From: Pacificitalea sp040119125
GTDB lineage: Bacteria > Pseudomonadota > Alphaproteobacteria > Rhodobacterales > Rhodobacteraceae
NCBI GenBank assembly: GCA_040119125.1
Contig: JBEDTR010000007.1
Span: 248,001-312,000 of the forward strand
Reading direction: 5' to 3'
DNA: 64,000 nucleotides
Both the position numbers and the translations under genes were made by a program. How positions within the stretch are numbered: position 1 is the stretch's first letter; each line of letters opens with the position of its first letter. Of this stretch, positions 7,774-16,313 are shown piece after piece. Below the pieces are notes generated by a model. That model ran no database searches and was not told where the DNA came from. It saw nothing but the letters and a program-made list of their open reading frames with translations.

Positions 7774-9210
7774 TTAGGCCCGTTGATAGGCGGTTTTGAC
7801 AGTGGTGAAGAATTCGGCAGCATAGCGCCCCTGCTCGCGCGACCCGTAGCTAGAGCCTTTGCGCCCACCAAAAGGCACATGGAAATCCACGCCGGCTGTG
7901 GGCAGGTTGACCATGACCATACCGGCCTCTGCGTTGCGCTTGAAATGCGTTGCGTGCTTCAGGCTCGTGGTGCAGATCCCGGCGGACAGGCCAAACTCCG
8001 TATCATTGGCCACCGCCAGTGCTTCGTCATAATCGGACACCCGGATGACCGCCGCAACAGGGCCAAAGATCTCCTCTTGGGCGATGGTCATGTCGTTCGT
8101 TGCCTCGGTGAACAGCGCGGGTTGCTGAAAGAAGCCGTCGGTGTCGCGCGTCAGCCGCTCTCCGCCGAAGGCCAAATTTGCACCATCCTCGCGGCCAATG
8201 CCGATGTAACGCTCATTCTGCGCCAGTTGGCTTTCATCGACCACGGGGCCGATATCCGTGCCCTCTTTCAAAGCGTGATCGACGCGCACAGACTTGAGCC
8301 GCTCGACCATCGCGTCAACGAACCGATCATGAATGCCGGCCTGCACGATCAGCCGGGACGAGGCCGTGCAGCGCTGCCCGGTCGAGAAAAAGGCGCCGTT
8401 CACCGCTGCCTCGACCGCCACATTAATATCCGCATCGTCAAGAACCACCATCGGGTTCTTGCCGCCCATCTCAAGCTGCAACTTGCGCATGAAGGGCGAG
8501 GACTTGGCGAGAATGCTGCGCCCCGTTCCGACCGAGCCGGTGAAGGTCAGGGCATCGACATCGGGGCTGTTCACCATGGTTTCGCCCACGATCGAGCCGC
8601 GCCCCATCACGAGGTTCAGCACCCCGGCAGGCAAGCCCGCCCGGTGCAGGATGTCACAGATGGCCCAAGCGCTTCCGGGCACGAGATCGGCCGGTTTAAA
8701 GACCACCGTGTTGCCGTAGCAAAGGGCGGGCGCGATCTTCCAGGCGGGGATGGCGATAGGGAAGTTCCAGGGCGTAATGATGCCTACAACGCCCATCGCC
8801 TCTCGGGTAATTTCGACGCCAACGCCGGGCCGCACCGAAGGCAGAACCTCTCCGGCAAGACGCAGTGCTTCTCCGGCGAAGAAATCAAAGACCTGGGCCG
8901 CGCGCACCGTCTCACTGATGCCTTCGGCCAATGTCTTGCCCTCCTCGCGGGACAACAAGCGGCCAAGTTCGTCCTTGCGGGCGAGAATCTCATCGGCTGC
9001 CTTGCGCAGGACCGCGTGACGCTCCAATGGGCCGGACCGGGACCAGGCCGGAAAGGCAGCCTTGGCGGCGGCGATCGCGTCTTGGGTCTGCGCCTCGCTG
9101 GCGCGGGCGTAGTGGCCGACCACGTCGTCGCGATCAGATGGGTTGATGTTCGGCGCGGCGTCACCGTCACACCAGTCGCCGGCGATCAGATTAGCATGGA
9201 ATGAGGTCAA
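7774..9210 (-). CDS. NAD(P)-dependent aldehyde dehydrogenase
   Basis: A 478-residue ALDH with all key residues: Asn149 in ITPWNF, Lys172 in VFKPAD, the cofactor-binding FTGSVGTG at about 223-230, general base Glu247 in LEMGGKNP and nucleophile Cys281 in GQRCTASSR. The overall pattern resembles the alpha-ketoglutarate semialdehyde / succinate semialdehyde branch. It would oxidise an aldehyde formed late in the pathway to a carboxylic acid that can enter central metabolism. The exact aldehyde is unknown. It is co-directional with the YciI gene upstream (42-base gap). Confidence 0.93.
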   Translation of the reverse strand: MTSFHANLIAGDWCDGDAAPNINPSDRDDVVGHYARASEAQTQDAIAAAKAAFPAWSRSGPLERHAVLRKAADEILARKDELGRLLSREEGKTLAEGISETVRAAQVFDFFAGEALRLAGEVLPSVRPGVGVEITREAMGVVGIITPWNFPIAIPAWKIAPALCYGNTVVFKPADLVPGSAWAICDILHRAGLPAGVLNLVMGRGSIVGETMVNSPDVDALTFTGSVGTGRSILAKSSPFMRKLQLEMGGKNPMVVLDDADINVAVEAAVNGAFFSTGQRCTASSRLIVQAGIHDRFVDAMVERLKSVRVDHALKEGTDIGPVVDESQLAQNERYIGIGREDGANLAFGGERLTRDTDGFFQQPALFTEATNDMTIAQEEIFGPVAAVIRVSDYDEALAVANDTEFGLSAGICTTSLKHATHFKRNAEAGMVMVNLPTAGVDFHVPFGGRKGSSYGSREQGRYAAEFFTTVKTAYQRA

Positions 9211-9252
9211 TTCAGTAGCTCCAGTGAGAGTTCAGACGCAGGATTTCCGGCC

Positions 9253-9627
9253 TCAATCGGCGACGATGACGCTTTGATCGGAGTAGCGGATCGTCAAGGT
9301 CATCGCGCCTTCGTTCATTTTCCATTTCTGGATGGTGTAGCTGCGCAAGCCTTTGGCATGGAACGGGTCTTGGTCAGCCAGGGCGCGCGCTTCGTCATAG
9401 GATCCGGCGCGCAGCACGATCATTCCGGCGACTGGGGCTTCGCCGCCCTCGTCAAACAACGGCCCGGCGCCAAATAGCTTGCCCTCGCGTTCCAGTTTCA
9501 CCTGATACTCCAGATGTGCGGGCAGGACCTCGCGCAGTCCGGGGCCGCGGGCGGGGCTGGTGGTGACAACATAAAGCGCCTTACCAAGCATTTTGCCCAT
9601 CGTCTCTTCCGGGGTTTCGGCACTCAT
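9253..9627 (-). CDS. YciI family protein
   Basis: A 124-residue small alpha/beta protein with the YciI-type features HLEYQVKLEREGKLFGAGPL, then GMIVLRAGSYDEARALADQD and DPFHAKGL. The His and Asp of this family form a putative active site. YciI-like domains occur as small lyases or isomerases in some aromatic pathways, for example the muconolactone isomerase fold, but this member's reaction is not known. It lies between the transport gene tctC and the aldehyde dehydrogenase gene. Confidence 0.85.
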   Translation of the reverse strand: MSAETPEETMGKMLGKALYVVTTSPARGPGLREVLPAHLEYQVKLEREGKLFGAGPLFDEGGEAPVAGMIVLRAGSYDEARALADQDPFHAKGLRSYTIQKWKMNEGAMTLTIRYSDQSVIVAD

Positions 9628-9685
9628 GGTCCTGTCCTTGTGACGGTTGTAGGGGCGATAAAGGGAGGTGGTCTGAAGATCGAAC

Positions 9686-9716
9686 GCGGGCCCGCCTATA
9701 ACAGGAACGGGCCCGC
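9686..9716 (-). promoter_or_regulatory. intercistronic hairpin behind tctC
   Basis: GCGGGCCCG and CGGGCCCGC form a nine-base-pair GC stem with a 13-base loop, starting seven bases after the tctC stop. No T run follows on the minus strand. As with the element behind dctP, it probably protects the binding-protein mRNA or lowers read-through; this is inference. Confidence 0.5.
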
Positions 9717-9723
9717 AGCCGCG

Positions 9724-10686
9724 TCAGCGCTTGGGAACTCCAGCGCTTTCGACAACTTTGGTCCAGGTTTCGATCTGGCTTTGCACCATGTCGAGCAACT
9801 CTTCATTGCTGGATGCGCCCGGCTTGGCGCCGAGAGTCTCAACCTTTTCTTGCACGCCAGGCAGAGCCATGATGCGCTGCATTTCTGCGCTGACTTTCGC
9901 GACGATCTCTTCTGGCACGCCGGCAGGCATCCCGATGCCGGTCCAGGACACGACGTCTGTGCCGGGGGCCACGGTTTCATCCAGGGTCGGCACGTCGTCA
10001 AAACCAGGCCAACGCACATCCGATGTCACCGCCAGAATATCAAAGGCCCCGCCTTCGGCCTGGCCGCTAATCACGGTGCCGGTGTCGATCAACACATCGA
10101 CCTCACCACCTAACAGCGCCGTCGCAGCGGCGGCACCGCCTTTGTATGGGATGTGGATAAACTTGGCACCGGTCGACAGGTCGAGCAGCTCACCGGTAAG
10201 GTGCTGGGTCGACCCAACGCCGGAATGGCCAATCTTTAACGTGCCGGGTGCAGCCTTGGCCTGTTCGATCAGATCCTCGATGGACTCGAACTTGCCTGTT
10301 TGCGTTGCAACAAAGAACGGAAACTGGCCGATCGTGGAGATATAGGTGTAATCGCCCAGCGTGTCGTAGGGCAGCTTGTTATAGAGCGCGGCGGCGACCG
10401 CATGCCCTCCCACCAGAAGCTGCATCGTATAGCCGTCAGGATCGGACTTTGAGACATAGTCCGACGCCACGGTCCCGCCTGCCCCGGGTTTGGATTCCAC
10501 CACGACCGGCTGACCGAGGCCCTCGCTCATGGCCTCTGCAATGATGCGAGACACGGTGTCCGCGTTACCGCCGGGCCCGAAGCCGTGCACCAGCCGGATC
10601 GATTTGTCAGGATAGCTGTCTTGGGCAAATGCTGTACCGGACAGAGCCGCGACGAGCGGCAAGGCCACCATGAGTTTCTTGAACAT
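9724..10686 (-). CDS. tctC: tripartite tricarboxylate transporter substrate-binding protein (TctC/Bug family)
   Basis: A 320-residue periplasmic protein with a Sec signal peptide (MFKKLMVALPLVAALSGTAF, cleavage after AFA). Bug-family motifs are clear: YPDKSIRLVHGFGPGGNADT at the mature N-terminus, KPGAGGTVASDYVSKSDPDG and FIHIPYKGGAAAATALLGGE. These form the carboxylate clamp. It delivers an organic acid to TctAB. It follows tctB and tctA on the same strand, whereas in many TTT operons the binding protein comes first. Confidence 0.93.
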   Translation of the reverse strand: MFKKLMVALPLVAALSGTAFAQDSYPDKSIRLVHGFGPGGNADTVSRIIAEAMSEGLGQPVVVESKPGAGGTVASDYVSKSDPDGYTMQLLVGGHAVAAALYNKLPYDTLGDYTYISTIGQFPFFVATQTGKFESIEDLIEQAKAAPGTLKIGHSGVGSTQHLTGELLDLSTGAKFIHIPYKGGAAAATALLGGEVDVLIDTGTVISGQAEGGAFDILAVTSDVRWPGFDDVPTLDETVAPGTDVVSWTGIGMPAGVPEEIVAKVSAEMQRIMALPGVQEKVETLGAKPGASSNEELLDMVQSQIETWTKVVESAGVPKR

Positions 10687-10758
10687 CTTTCTCTCCCTTG
10701 GTTTATCAGCCCGTTCTTCGTTGATCTGACCCCGGGCTTGGGCCTGCCTCCAAAGCCG

Positions 10759-12255
10759 TTACGACGGCTTCAAGAGATTCTGTTTGCGGGTCCGTTTCCC
10801 GGTGATTGCGGCCCAGACAAAGAGCAGCACGCACAGGCCGACAAGCACGGCGCAGATGGGGCGGGTGACGAAGACGGTGAAATCGCCGCTATAGAGCAAC
10901 ATCGTGCGGCGGAAGTTCTCCTCCAGCATCGGCCCGAGGACAAAGCCCAGAAGGACCGGCGCGGGCTCGAAGCGGTATCGCTTCATGAAGTAGCCAAGCA
11001 CGCCAAAGAGCAGGGTCATCACCACATCCGTCACGCTGTTGCGGTGGGAATAGACGCCGACGCAGATCATCAAAACGATGCCCGGAAAAAGCTTTTGATA
11101 GGGAATGCGCAGCAACAGCACCCAAAGCCGGATCAATGGGATGTTGATCAGCAGCAGGATGATATTGCCGACGAAAAAGCTGGCGATCACACCCCAGAAC
11201 AACTGTGGCTCGTCGACCATCAGGCGTGGTCCCGGAATGATCCCGTTGAGGATCAGCGCGCCGATGATCAGCGCCATCACGGCGTCGCCCGGAATACCCA
11301 GTGTCAGCGTCGGAATAAAGCCAGTCTGCGCCGCCGCATTGTTGGCCGCTTCGGGCGCAGACAGGCCCGCGAGGCTGCCTTTGCTAAATTCCTCCGGCTT
11401 GCGCGTCACCTTGCGCTCCAGTGCATAAGCCATAAACGAGGCAATCGCGGCCCCCGTGCCCGGCAACGCTCCAAAGGCACTGCCGATGCCAGCGCCGCGG
11501 AACGCTGGGCTGATCAGCGCGCGAAACTGTTCGCGCGTTGGAATGATGTCCCGCAGAGAGACGCTGATCGGGGCCTGCTCTGGGCGTTTCAAGCCGGCGT
11601 TGCGAATGACTTCGCTTACGCCGAACAGCCCCATGGCCAGCGACACGAGGCTGATGCCATCGGCCAGTTCCGGAACCGGAACAAACCGATATGTGCCAGT
11701 GGTTAGGTCCGCTCCGACAAGGCCAAGTGCGATCCCAACAAGGACCATGGCAAAGGCCCGGATCTGGCTGCCAGTGCCGATCAGCGAGGCCGCCAACAGC
11801 CCCACTGTGACCAGCATCGTATATTCGGGTGCGCCGAACTTGAGCGCGAAATGCGCCATCGGAATTGCTGCAAGCACAACAATCGCGACCCCGACCATGC
11901 TGCCAAAGAAAGACGACATGGCTGTGACGAACAGGGCAAGCCCCGCCTTGCCGTTTTGGGCCAGCGGATAGCCCTCAAGGCAGGTCACAACCGACGACGG
12001 CGTACCGGGCAAGTTCAGCAGGATGGATGCGATTGATCCGCCATATTGCGAACCATAGTAGATTCCCGCCAGCATGATCATCGACGTGGTGGCATCGAGA
12101 TAGAAGGTGATGGGCAACAGCAGCGAAATCGCCGAAATCGCTCCGATCCCGGGCAGGACGCCAATCAATTGCCCGACCAGCACGCCGATAAACGCGTAAA
12201 TCAGCACGTCCGGCTGCATGACTTGGGTCAGACCAAGGAGAAATTGTTCAAACAT
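10759..12255 (-). CDS. tctA: tripartite tricarboxylate transporter large permease (TctA family)
   Basis: A 498-residue inner-membrane protein with about twelve membrane segments, the normal TctA length. The N-terminal signature LIGVLPGIGAISAISLLLPI and the second half-repeat motif LPGTGAAIASFMAYALERKV are both present, with APEAANNAAAQTGFIPTLTL after the latter. The protein catalyses proton- or sodium-coupled uptake together with TctB and TctC. It starts three bases after the tctB stop, so the two subunits are coupled. Confidence 0.95.
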   Translation of the reverse strand: MFEQFLLGLTQVMQPDVLIYAFIGVLVGQLIGVLPGIGAISAISLLLPITFYLDATTSMIMLAGIYYGSQYGGSIASILLNLPGTPSSVVTCLEGYPLAQNGKAGLALFVTAMSSFFGSMVGVAIVVLAAIPMAHFALKFGAPEYTMLVTVGLLAASLIGTGSQIRAFAMVLVGIALGLVGADLTTGTYRFVPVPELADGISLVSLAMGLFGVSEVIRNAGLKRPEQAPISVSLRDIIPTREQFRALISPAFRGAGIGSAFGALPGTGAAIASFMAYALERKVTRKPEEFSKGSLAGLSAPEAANNAAAQTGFIPTLTLGIPGDAVMALIIGALILNGIIPGPRLMVDEPQLFWGVIASFFVGNIILLLINIPLIRLWVLLLRIPYQKLFPGIVLMICVGVYSHRNSVTDVVMTLLFGVLGYFMKRYRFEPAPVLLGFVLGPMLEENFRRTMLLYSGDFTVFVTRPICAVLVGLCVLLFVWAAITGKRTRKQNLLKPS

Positions 12256-12258
12256 GGC

Positions 12259-12720
12259 TCAGACCAGAAATGCAGTGAGAGGAAGGCCAAGGGCCTTGAT
12301 GAACAGCGCCCAGCCGAGAACTGTCATGGCACCGGCGTAGATCAGGATTCCCAGCGGCGTCGCCTCGTCATCGGCAAGCATGGAAACCGCAACCGAGAGG
12401 AACATCGCCGGGACAAGCCCTAGCCAGTTGATGAGCAGCGCAAAGAGAGAAATGCCCGCCGAGATCAGCACGAAGGCACGCCAGCGGATCGGATTGACCG
12501 GTTTGACCGCATCCGAACGCAGATCGGTGATCAGGATCACAACACCCAGAGCGACAATGCCAAGACCCACATAGTGTGGAATGAAACCGGGACCCATCTG
12601 GGTTACGGTTCCAAACGGATAGCGCCAGGAAATCGCGATGATGGCAATGCCGATCGCGGCTAAGATCGCGCCGCTGGCGGCCCTGCGCCAGGCCACAACG
12701 GTGTCAGGTTGCATCGTCAT
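12259..12720 (-). CDS. tctB: tripartite tricarboxylate transporter small permease (TctB family)
   Basis: A 153-residue protein with four membrane segments. The stretch RYPFGTVTQMGPGFIPHYVG between the first two, including the MGPGFIP core, is characteristic of TctB. It is the small membrane subunit that partners TctA encoded immediately downstream. About 80 bases separate it from the dehydrogenase gene upstream. Confidence 0.9.
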   Translation of the reverse strand: MTMQPDTVVAWRRAASGAILAAIGIAIIAISWRYPFGTVTQMGPGFIPHYVGLGIVALGVVILITDLRSDAVKPVNPIRWRAFVLISAGISLFALLINWLGLVPAMFLSVAVSMLADDEATPLGILIYAGAMTVLGWALFIKALGLPLTAFLV

Positions 12721-12802
12721 CTAAACCGGTCCTCCCCTTCGTTTCATTACGTCAGAGCATTGCCTTCCTCCCCGCAATGCCCCCGCCTGATCTTTTCGGC
12801 CG

Positions 12803-13840
12803 TTAAGCCTCTGACTTGATCTGCTCAGGCAGCGCCACTCCGAGCCGCTCCGCCAGCGCACAGAGGCGTTTGGTGGTTCCGGCGGCCAGCGGGATGCCTT
12901 GGTCCATACGGCATTTGGACAGGGCGAAACCGCGCTCGCCCGGCATCAGGATCTGCTCGACCCCGGTCGCCTTCGGCAAACCCTTCAGCGCCGCAACGAG
13001 TGCTGCGATGTCTTCTGCAAATCTCTGCGGATCTCCGAAGGCGCGCAGGTTGAGCGCCAGCGCCAATCCATTCATCGAGGCGTTGCGCCCCGACAGTGCT
13101 TCTGAGATCACCGGATTGCCAATCAGCACACTGGCCAGCACCTCGATCATCAGCGACAGACCCGAGCCCTTTGCGCCACTCATCGGCGTGAGCGTGGCGA
13201 CGTTGTTCGGGTCGGTGGCGGCACATCCATCCGGATCAATCGCCCAGCCTTCGGGAATGGATTTACCGGCATCGCGCGCATGCATGATCTTTCCAAGCGC
13301 AACGGTCGAGGTCGACATATCTAGCAAGAGCGGCTTGTCCGCGCCGGGCACCGCGATCGAGATCGGGTTGGTCGACAGGGCTGAAACCCGCGCCCCGTGA
13401 TAGGCCATAAGCGGCCCGGAAGCCGTCATGACGATGCCCAGATACCCCTGCTTTGCTGCCTCAAGGGCGTAGTAACCAACGGCCCCTGCGTGGGTGATGT
13501 TGCGGGCGGAGCACCAGCCAATACCATTGCGACCGGCCATGCTGACCGCTTCCTGCATCGCTGCGATCATAGCAGAGGCGCCGGGGGCACGGGCTGCTTC
13601 CAGCACCGTGACCGCGCCCTCGCTCCGTTCCGCCGCGGGGCGCGCGACCGGGTCGATCTTACCCTCTTCTATCATCTCGACATAGCGCGGGATGCGCAGC
13701 ACGCCGTGCGAGTCTGCCCCGCGCGCATTGGCCCAGACCAGCACCCGCGCGGTATTGTCGGCATGCTCAGGGGCAAAACCACCCGCCAAGAGCAGGTCAC
13801 GCGCGAAGCCTTCAAGCGTTTGAGCGGCCAACACAGTCAT
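12803..13840 (-). CDS. Ldh family (malate/L-lactate/ureidoglycolate-type) NAD(P)-dependent dehydrogenase
   Basis: A 345-residue protein of the non-Rossmann malate/L-lactate dehydrogenase family. It shows ARVLVWANARGADSHGVLRI near residue 40, the active-site His followed by an Arg, and later HAGAVGYYALEAAKQGYLGI and GAKGSGLSLMIEVLASVLIG. The start at 13840 (MTVLAAQTLEG) overlaps the stop of the upstream hydrolase gene in an ATGA; a Met 14 codons earlier is less likely. Enzymes of this family interconvert 2-hydroxy and 2-oxo acids. Here it may oxidise a hydroxy acid released by the hydrolases of the operon. Confidence 0.88.
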   Translation of the reverse strand: MTVLAAQTLEGFARDLLLAGGFAPEHADNTARVLVWANARGADSHGVLRIPRYVEMIEEGKIDPVARPAAERSEGAVTVLEAARAPGASAMIAAMQEAVSMAGRNGIGWCSARNITHAGAVGYYALEAAKQGYLGIVMTASGPLMAYHGARVSALSTNPISIAVPGADKPLLLDMSTSTVALGKIMHARDAGKSIPEGWAIDPDGCAATDPNNVATLTPMSGAKGSGLSLMIEVLASVLIGNPVISEALSGRNASMNGLALALNLRAFGDPQRFAEDIAALVAALKGLPKATGVEQILMPGERGFALSKCRMDQGIPLAAGTTKRLCALAERLGVALPEQIKSEA

Positions 13841-14724
13841 GCGGCGGCGAGTTTCGGGCTGGGGAAGAACTTCTTCAGCCACGCCTCAACCAGAGCCTGC
13901 GTGTGCGGGCGGTCTTCGTCCGACACCGGGAAATGCGACATGCCCGTCGGGATCATCAGCTCGGCATTTGCGCCGGCCTTTTCGAACAGGCGAATGGACT
14001 GCTCCATCGGAGTGATCACATCATGCGCGGTGTGGAACAGCAGCAACGGCCGCGGCGCGATGGACCCGACAACGTCATCGGCGCGGAAGTTGTACATGCT
14101 GATTGCGGTCTCCACCGGAACCTCGAACTGCGCCTTGGGGGACAGGTTGACCCGCAGCTCTGGCGGGATCGGCACCACGTCATAGCGCGAGACCCACATG
14201 CTCTCGCCGGTCTCGGCCCGGTGCTTGCGACCGTCCTCAAGGATGCCTGTGAACTTCTCCCAGGCCTCGGGTGTCGGGTGCTGGCCACGGAATTTGCGTT
14301 CGCCGTCGCCCCAACCGCAGAAGGACATGACGCAGGCGATCCGCTCATCGACGCCGCCGGTAAAGATCGACACCGCCGCGCCAAAGCTGTGGCCGGTGAC
14401 ACCAATACGCGCCGGGTCCACTTCTTCGCGCTCCGACAGGAAGGTGACGGCGTTGCGGGTGTCGGCCACCTGATCAAAGCAACGCACCTCGCCGCGCGCG
14501 CCTTCGCTTTCGCCGCAGCCACGGAAATCCATGCGAAAGACGCAGTATCCCATATCTGCAATCATGCGGGCGATAATCTCGACATGGGATTTGTCTTTGG
14601 TGCCGACAAAGCCATGCAGGACGATAAAGGTAGGCAGACGCTCGCCGGGTTTGCGATCGTCTGGGACATGCAGGACCCCGGATAGCTTCAGGCCGTCTGA
14701 CATAAAGGTTAGCGCGTGTTCCAT
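13837..14724 (-). CDS. alpha/beta hydrolase
   Basis: A 295-residue alpha/beta-hydrolase fold protein. The oxyanion-hole segment is FIVLHGFVGTKDKS, followed by MDFRGCGES and the nucleophile elbow GHSFGA with Ser113. The Asp is expected in the HTAHDVITPMEQ segment and the His in GMSHFP near residue 270. In meta-cleavage pathways a C-C bond hydrolase follows the extradiol dioxygenase, and its place two genes behind the dioxygenase suits such a role. The sequence also resembles general dipeptidyl-peptidase-like or esterase hydrolases, so C-C cleavage is inference. Confidence 0.88.
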   Translation of the reverse strand: MEHALTFMSDGLKLSGVLHVPDDRKPGERLPTFIVLHGFVGTKDKSHVEIIARMIADMGYCVFRMDFRGCGESEGARGEVRCFDQVADTRNAVTFLSEREEVDPARIGVTGHSFGAAVSIFTGGVDERIACVMSFCGWGDGERKFRGQHPTPEAWEKFTGILEDGRKHRAETGESMWVSRYDVVPIPPELRVNLSPKAQFEVPVETAISMYNFRADDVVGSIAPRPLLLFHTAHDVITPMEQSIRLFEKAGANAELMIPTGMSHFPVSDEDRPHTQALVEAWLKKFFPSPKLAAA

Positions 14725-14743
14725 TTTAGAGTTCTCCGAGATG

Positions 14744-15316
14744 TCAGGTCGCTCTGTTCCAGCGCCGTGCGAAATCGCTGAAAGTGGCGATATGCGCGGT
14801 CAGGAACTTCGCTGTGTCTTCATTGGTGATCGTGCCGGCTGGGACATCGACCTTGGTCTTTGCCAGCCCGACTTGGACTTCGGGCTTGGCCATGACCTGC
14901 ATTCCTTGGGACAACAGGACGTGACGCAGCCCTTCGTGCACACGCGCGCCGCCAAGCAATCCAGGCGAGATCGACCAGATCGCGGCCGGCATGCCGTCCA
15001 GCGGGTTGGGCGAAAGGCGCGACAGCCAATCAATGGCGTTCTTCAGCGTGCCCGGCATCGCCCAGTTGTATTCCGGCGTGACGATCAGCAGCGCGTCCAC
15101 CTCTGCCAGCGCGGCGGCATAGGCTGCCACTGCATCAGGCAGACCGGCATCCAGCACGTCCTGATTGAAGTGCGGCATGGTGTCGGTGGCAGGCAGCGCC
15201 ACAAAGGACACGCCCTCGGGTGCGAGGCCCGCTGCGGCGCCCGCCAAGGCGCGCGACAGGGAAGCCTTGCGCAACGAACCTTCGATAAAACCGATCTTGA
15301 GACGATCTGTAGTCAT
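14744..15316 (-). CDS. NADPH-dependent FMN reductase
   Basis: A 190-residue flavodoxin-fold enzyme. The FMN phosphate loop is GSLRKASLSRAL at about residues 14-25, and the family motif TPEYNWAMPGTLKNAIDWLS lies at about 80-100. It reduces FMN or quinones with NADPH. In this operon it could supply reduced flavin or reduce a quinone-like intermediate so that the ring-cleaving dioxygenase can act on the hydroquinone or catechol form. It starts two bases after the dioxygenase stop. Confidence 0.92.
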   Translation of the reverse strand: MTTDRLKIGFIEGSLRKASLSRALAGAAAGLAPEGVSFVALPATDTMPHFNQDVLDAGLPDAVAAYAAALAEVDALLIVTPEYNWAMPGTLKNAIDWLSRLSPNPLDGMPAAIWSISPGLLGGARVHEGLRHVLLSQGMQVMAKPEVQVGLAKTKVDVPAGTITNEDTAKFLTAHIATFSDFARRWNRAT

Positions 15317-15318
15317 GC

Positions 15319-16221
15319 TCAGCCCTTCTTCGCCCAGGGAAACTTGTGCTCGCGCCAGACAAGCGGCGCGGGCTCACCCCAGACGTTCATCACGCGGACG
15401 TTTTCGGGACGCTTGAGCGCGGTAATGACATTGGGCTCAAAACGATCATCATCGTGGATCATCGCCATGCCACCCGAACACTCGACCATGGCTCCGCAAG
15501 TATCGATGTAATAAGAATAGGTGTTGTCGCCCGGGCGATGGCGGCCGGGGCCCCAGACGAAGTTCTTGCCGACCGTGTCCAGCCGGTCACCAAGGCGGCA
15601 GTAATCTGCAAACTCGCCCATTTCGAATGAATAGTGATGCAGGCCGACCTCACCTTTTACGATGCCGACGCAATGGTGCAGACGATTGGCGCCGCGCATC
15701 CAGCTGAGGCTGTCATCCACCATCCGCTCTGACAGGCGCAGACCCATGATGGTCTCGAACTGTGTGCGGGTCGCGGCGGGATCAGGTGAAGTCAGGTTAA
15801 CGTGGTCAAGACGCAGCGCGCCAACGCCGACAGAGGCATGGCGGCGGCCATAGGTTTCATCCTTGATCGGGGAATGCACCTCGATCAAAAGACCCTCTGG
15901 CGTCTCGAAGGAGACGCCCTCTTCGCAGCAATCGAGCGACGGCTTGTCCGATACAACTGTGCATCCGGCCGCATCAATCCGCGACGCCACCTCTGAGACA
16001 GCTGCCTTCGATACGGCGTCAAAGCCGAGCGACCGCACCGAGTTTTCGCCGGATTTGTGCAGCACCAACTCGGCCTCGCGACCACCACAGGACAGCCAGA
16101 CCTCTCCGTCGGTCTGACGCGTGACGTGCAGGCCCAGAATCTCGGTGGATTCTTTCACCAGGGCATCAACGTCAACAACGTTGAGCTGCACGTGCCCAAT
16201 CGCATTCACAAGATAGTTCAT
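15319..16221 (-). CDS. type I extradiol (VOC-fold) ring-cleavage dioxygenase
   Basis: The 300-residue protein has two glyoxalase-type modules. The C-terminal module holds the 2-His-1-carboxylate iron site: His140 in LRLDHVNLTS, His195 or His196 in LHHYSFEM and Glu247 in MVECSGG. The stretch WGPGRHRPGDNTYSYYID at about 223-240 matches the conserved active-site strand of BphC-type enzymes. The start MNYLVNAIGH at 16221 has GGAGGT upstream; an earlier Met would add 20 residues without a ribosome site. It would cleave a catechol-like ring next to one hydroxyl using Fe(II) and oxygen. The substrate is unknown. Confidence 0.9.
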   Translation of the reverse strand: MNYLVNAIGHVQLNVVDVDALVKESTEILGLHVTRQTDGEVWLSCGGREAELVLHKSGENSVRSLGFDAVSKAAVSEVASRIDAAGCTVVSDKPSLDCCEEGVSFETPEGLLIEVHSPIKDETYGRRHASVGVGALRLDHVNLTSPDPAATRTQFETIMGLRLSERMVDDSLSWMRGANRLHHCVGIVKGEVGLHHYSFEMGEFADYCRLGDRLDTVGKNFVWGPGRHRPGDNTYSYYIDTCGAMVECSGGMAMIHDDDRFEPNVITALKRPENVRVMNVWGEPAPLVWREHKFPWAKKG

Positions 16222-16285
16222 TATCGGTCTGACCTCCGCATTGTCTGTCCACTCAGTAGCACGCGATTTTCGAGTACTCAACTAT

Positions 16286-16297
16286 TTTCGAAACTTT
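16286..16297. promoter_or_regulatory. candidate GntR operator upstream of the dioxygenase gene
   Basis: TTTCGAAACTTT on the plus strand, 65 bases upstream of the dioxygenase start, is the exact reverse complement of AAAGTTTCGAAA at 17178-17189 near the FAH gene start. Two identical 12-base sites in front of two genes beside a regulator point to a shared operator. Confidence 0.5.
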
Positions 16298-16313
16298 TAC
16301 CTTAGTCGAATGC

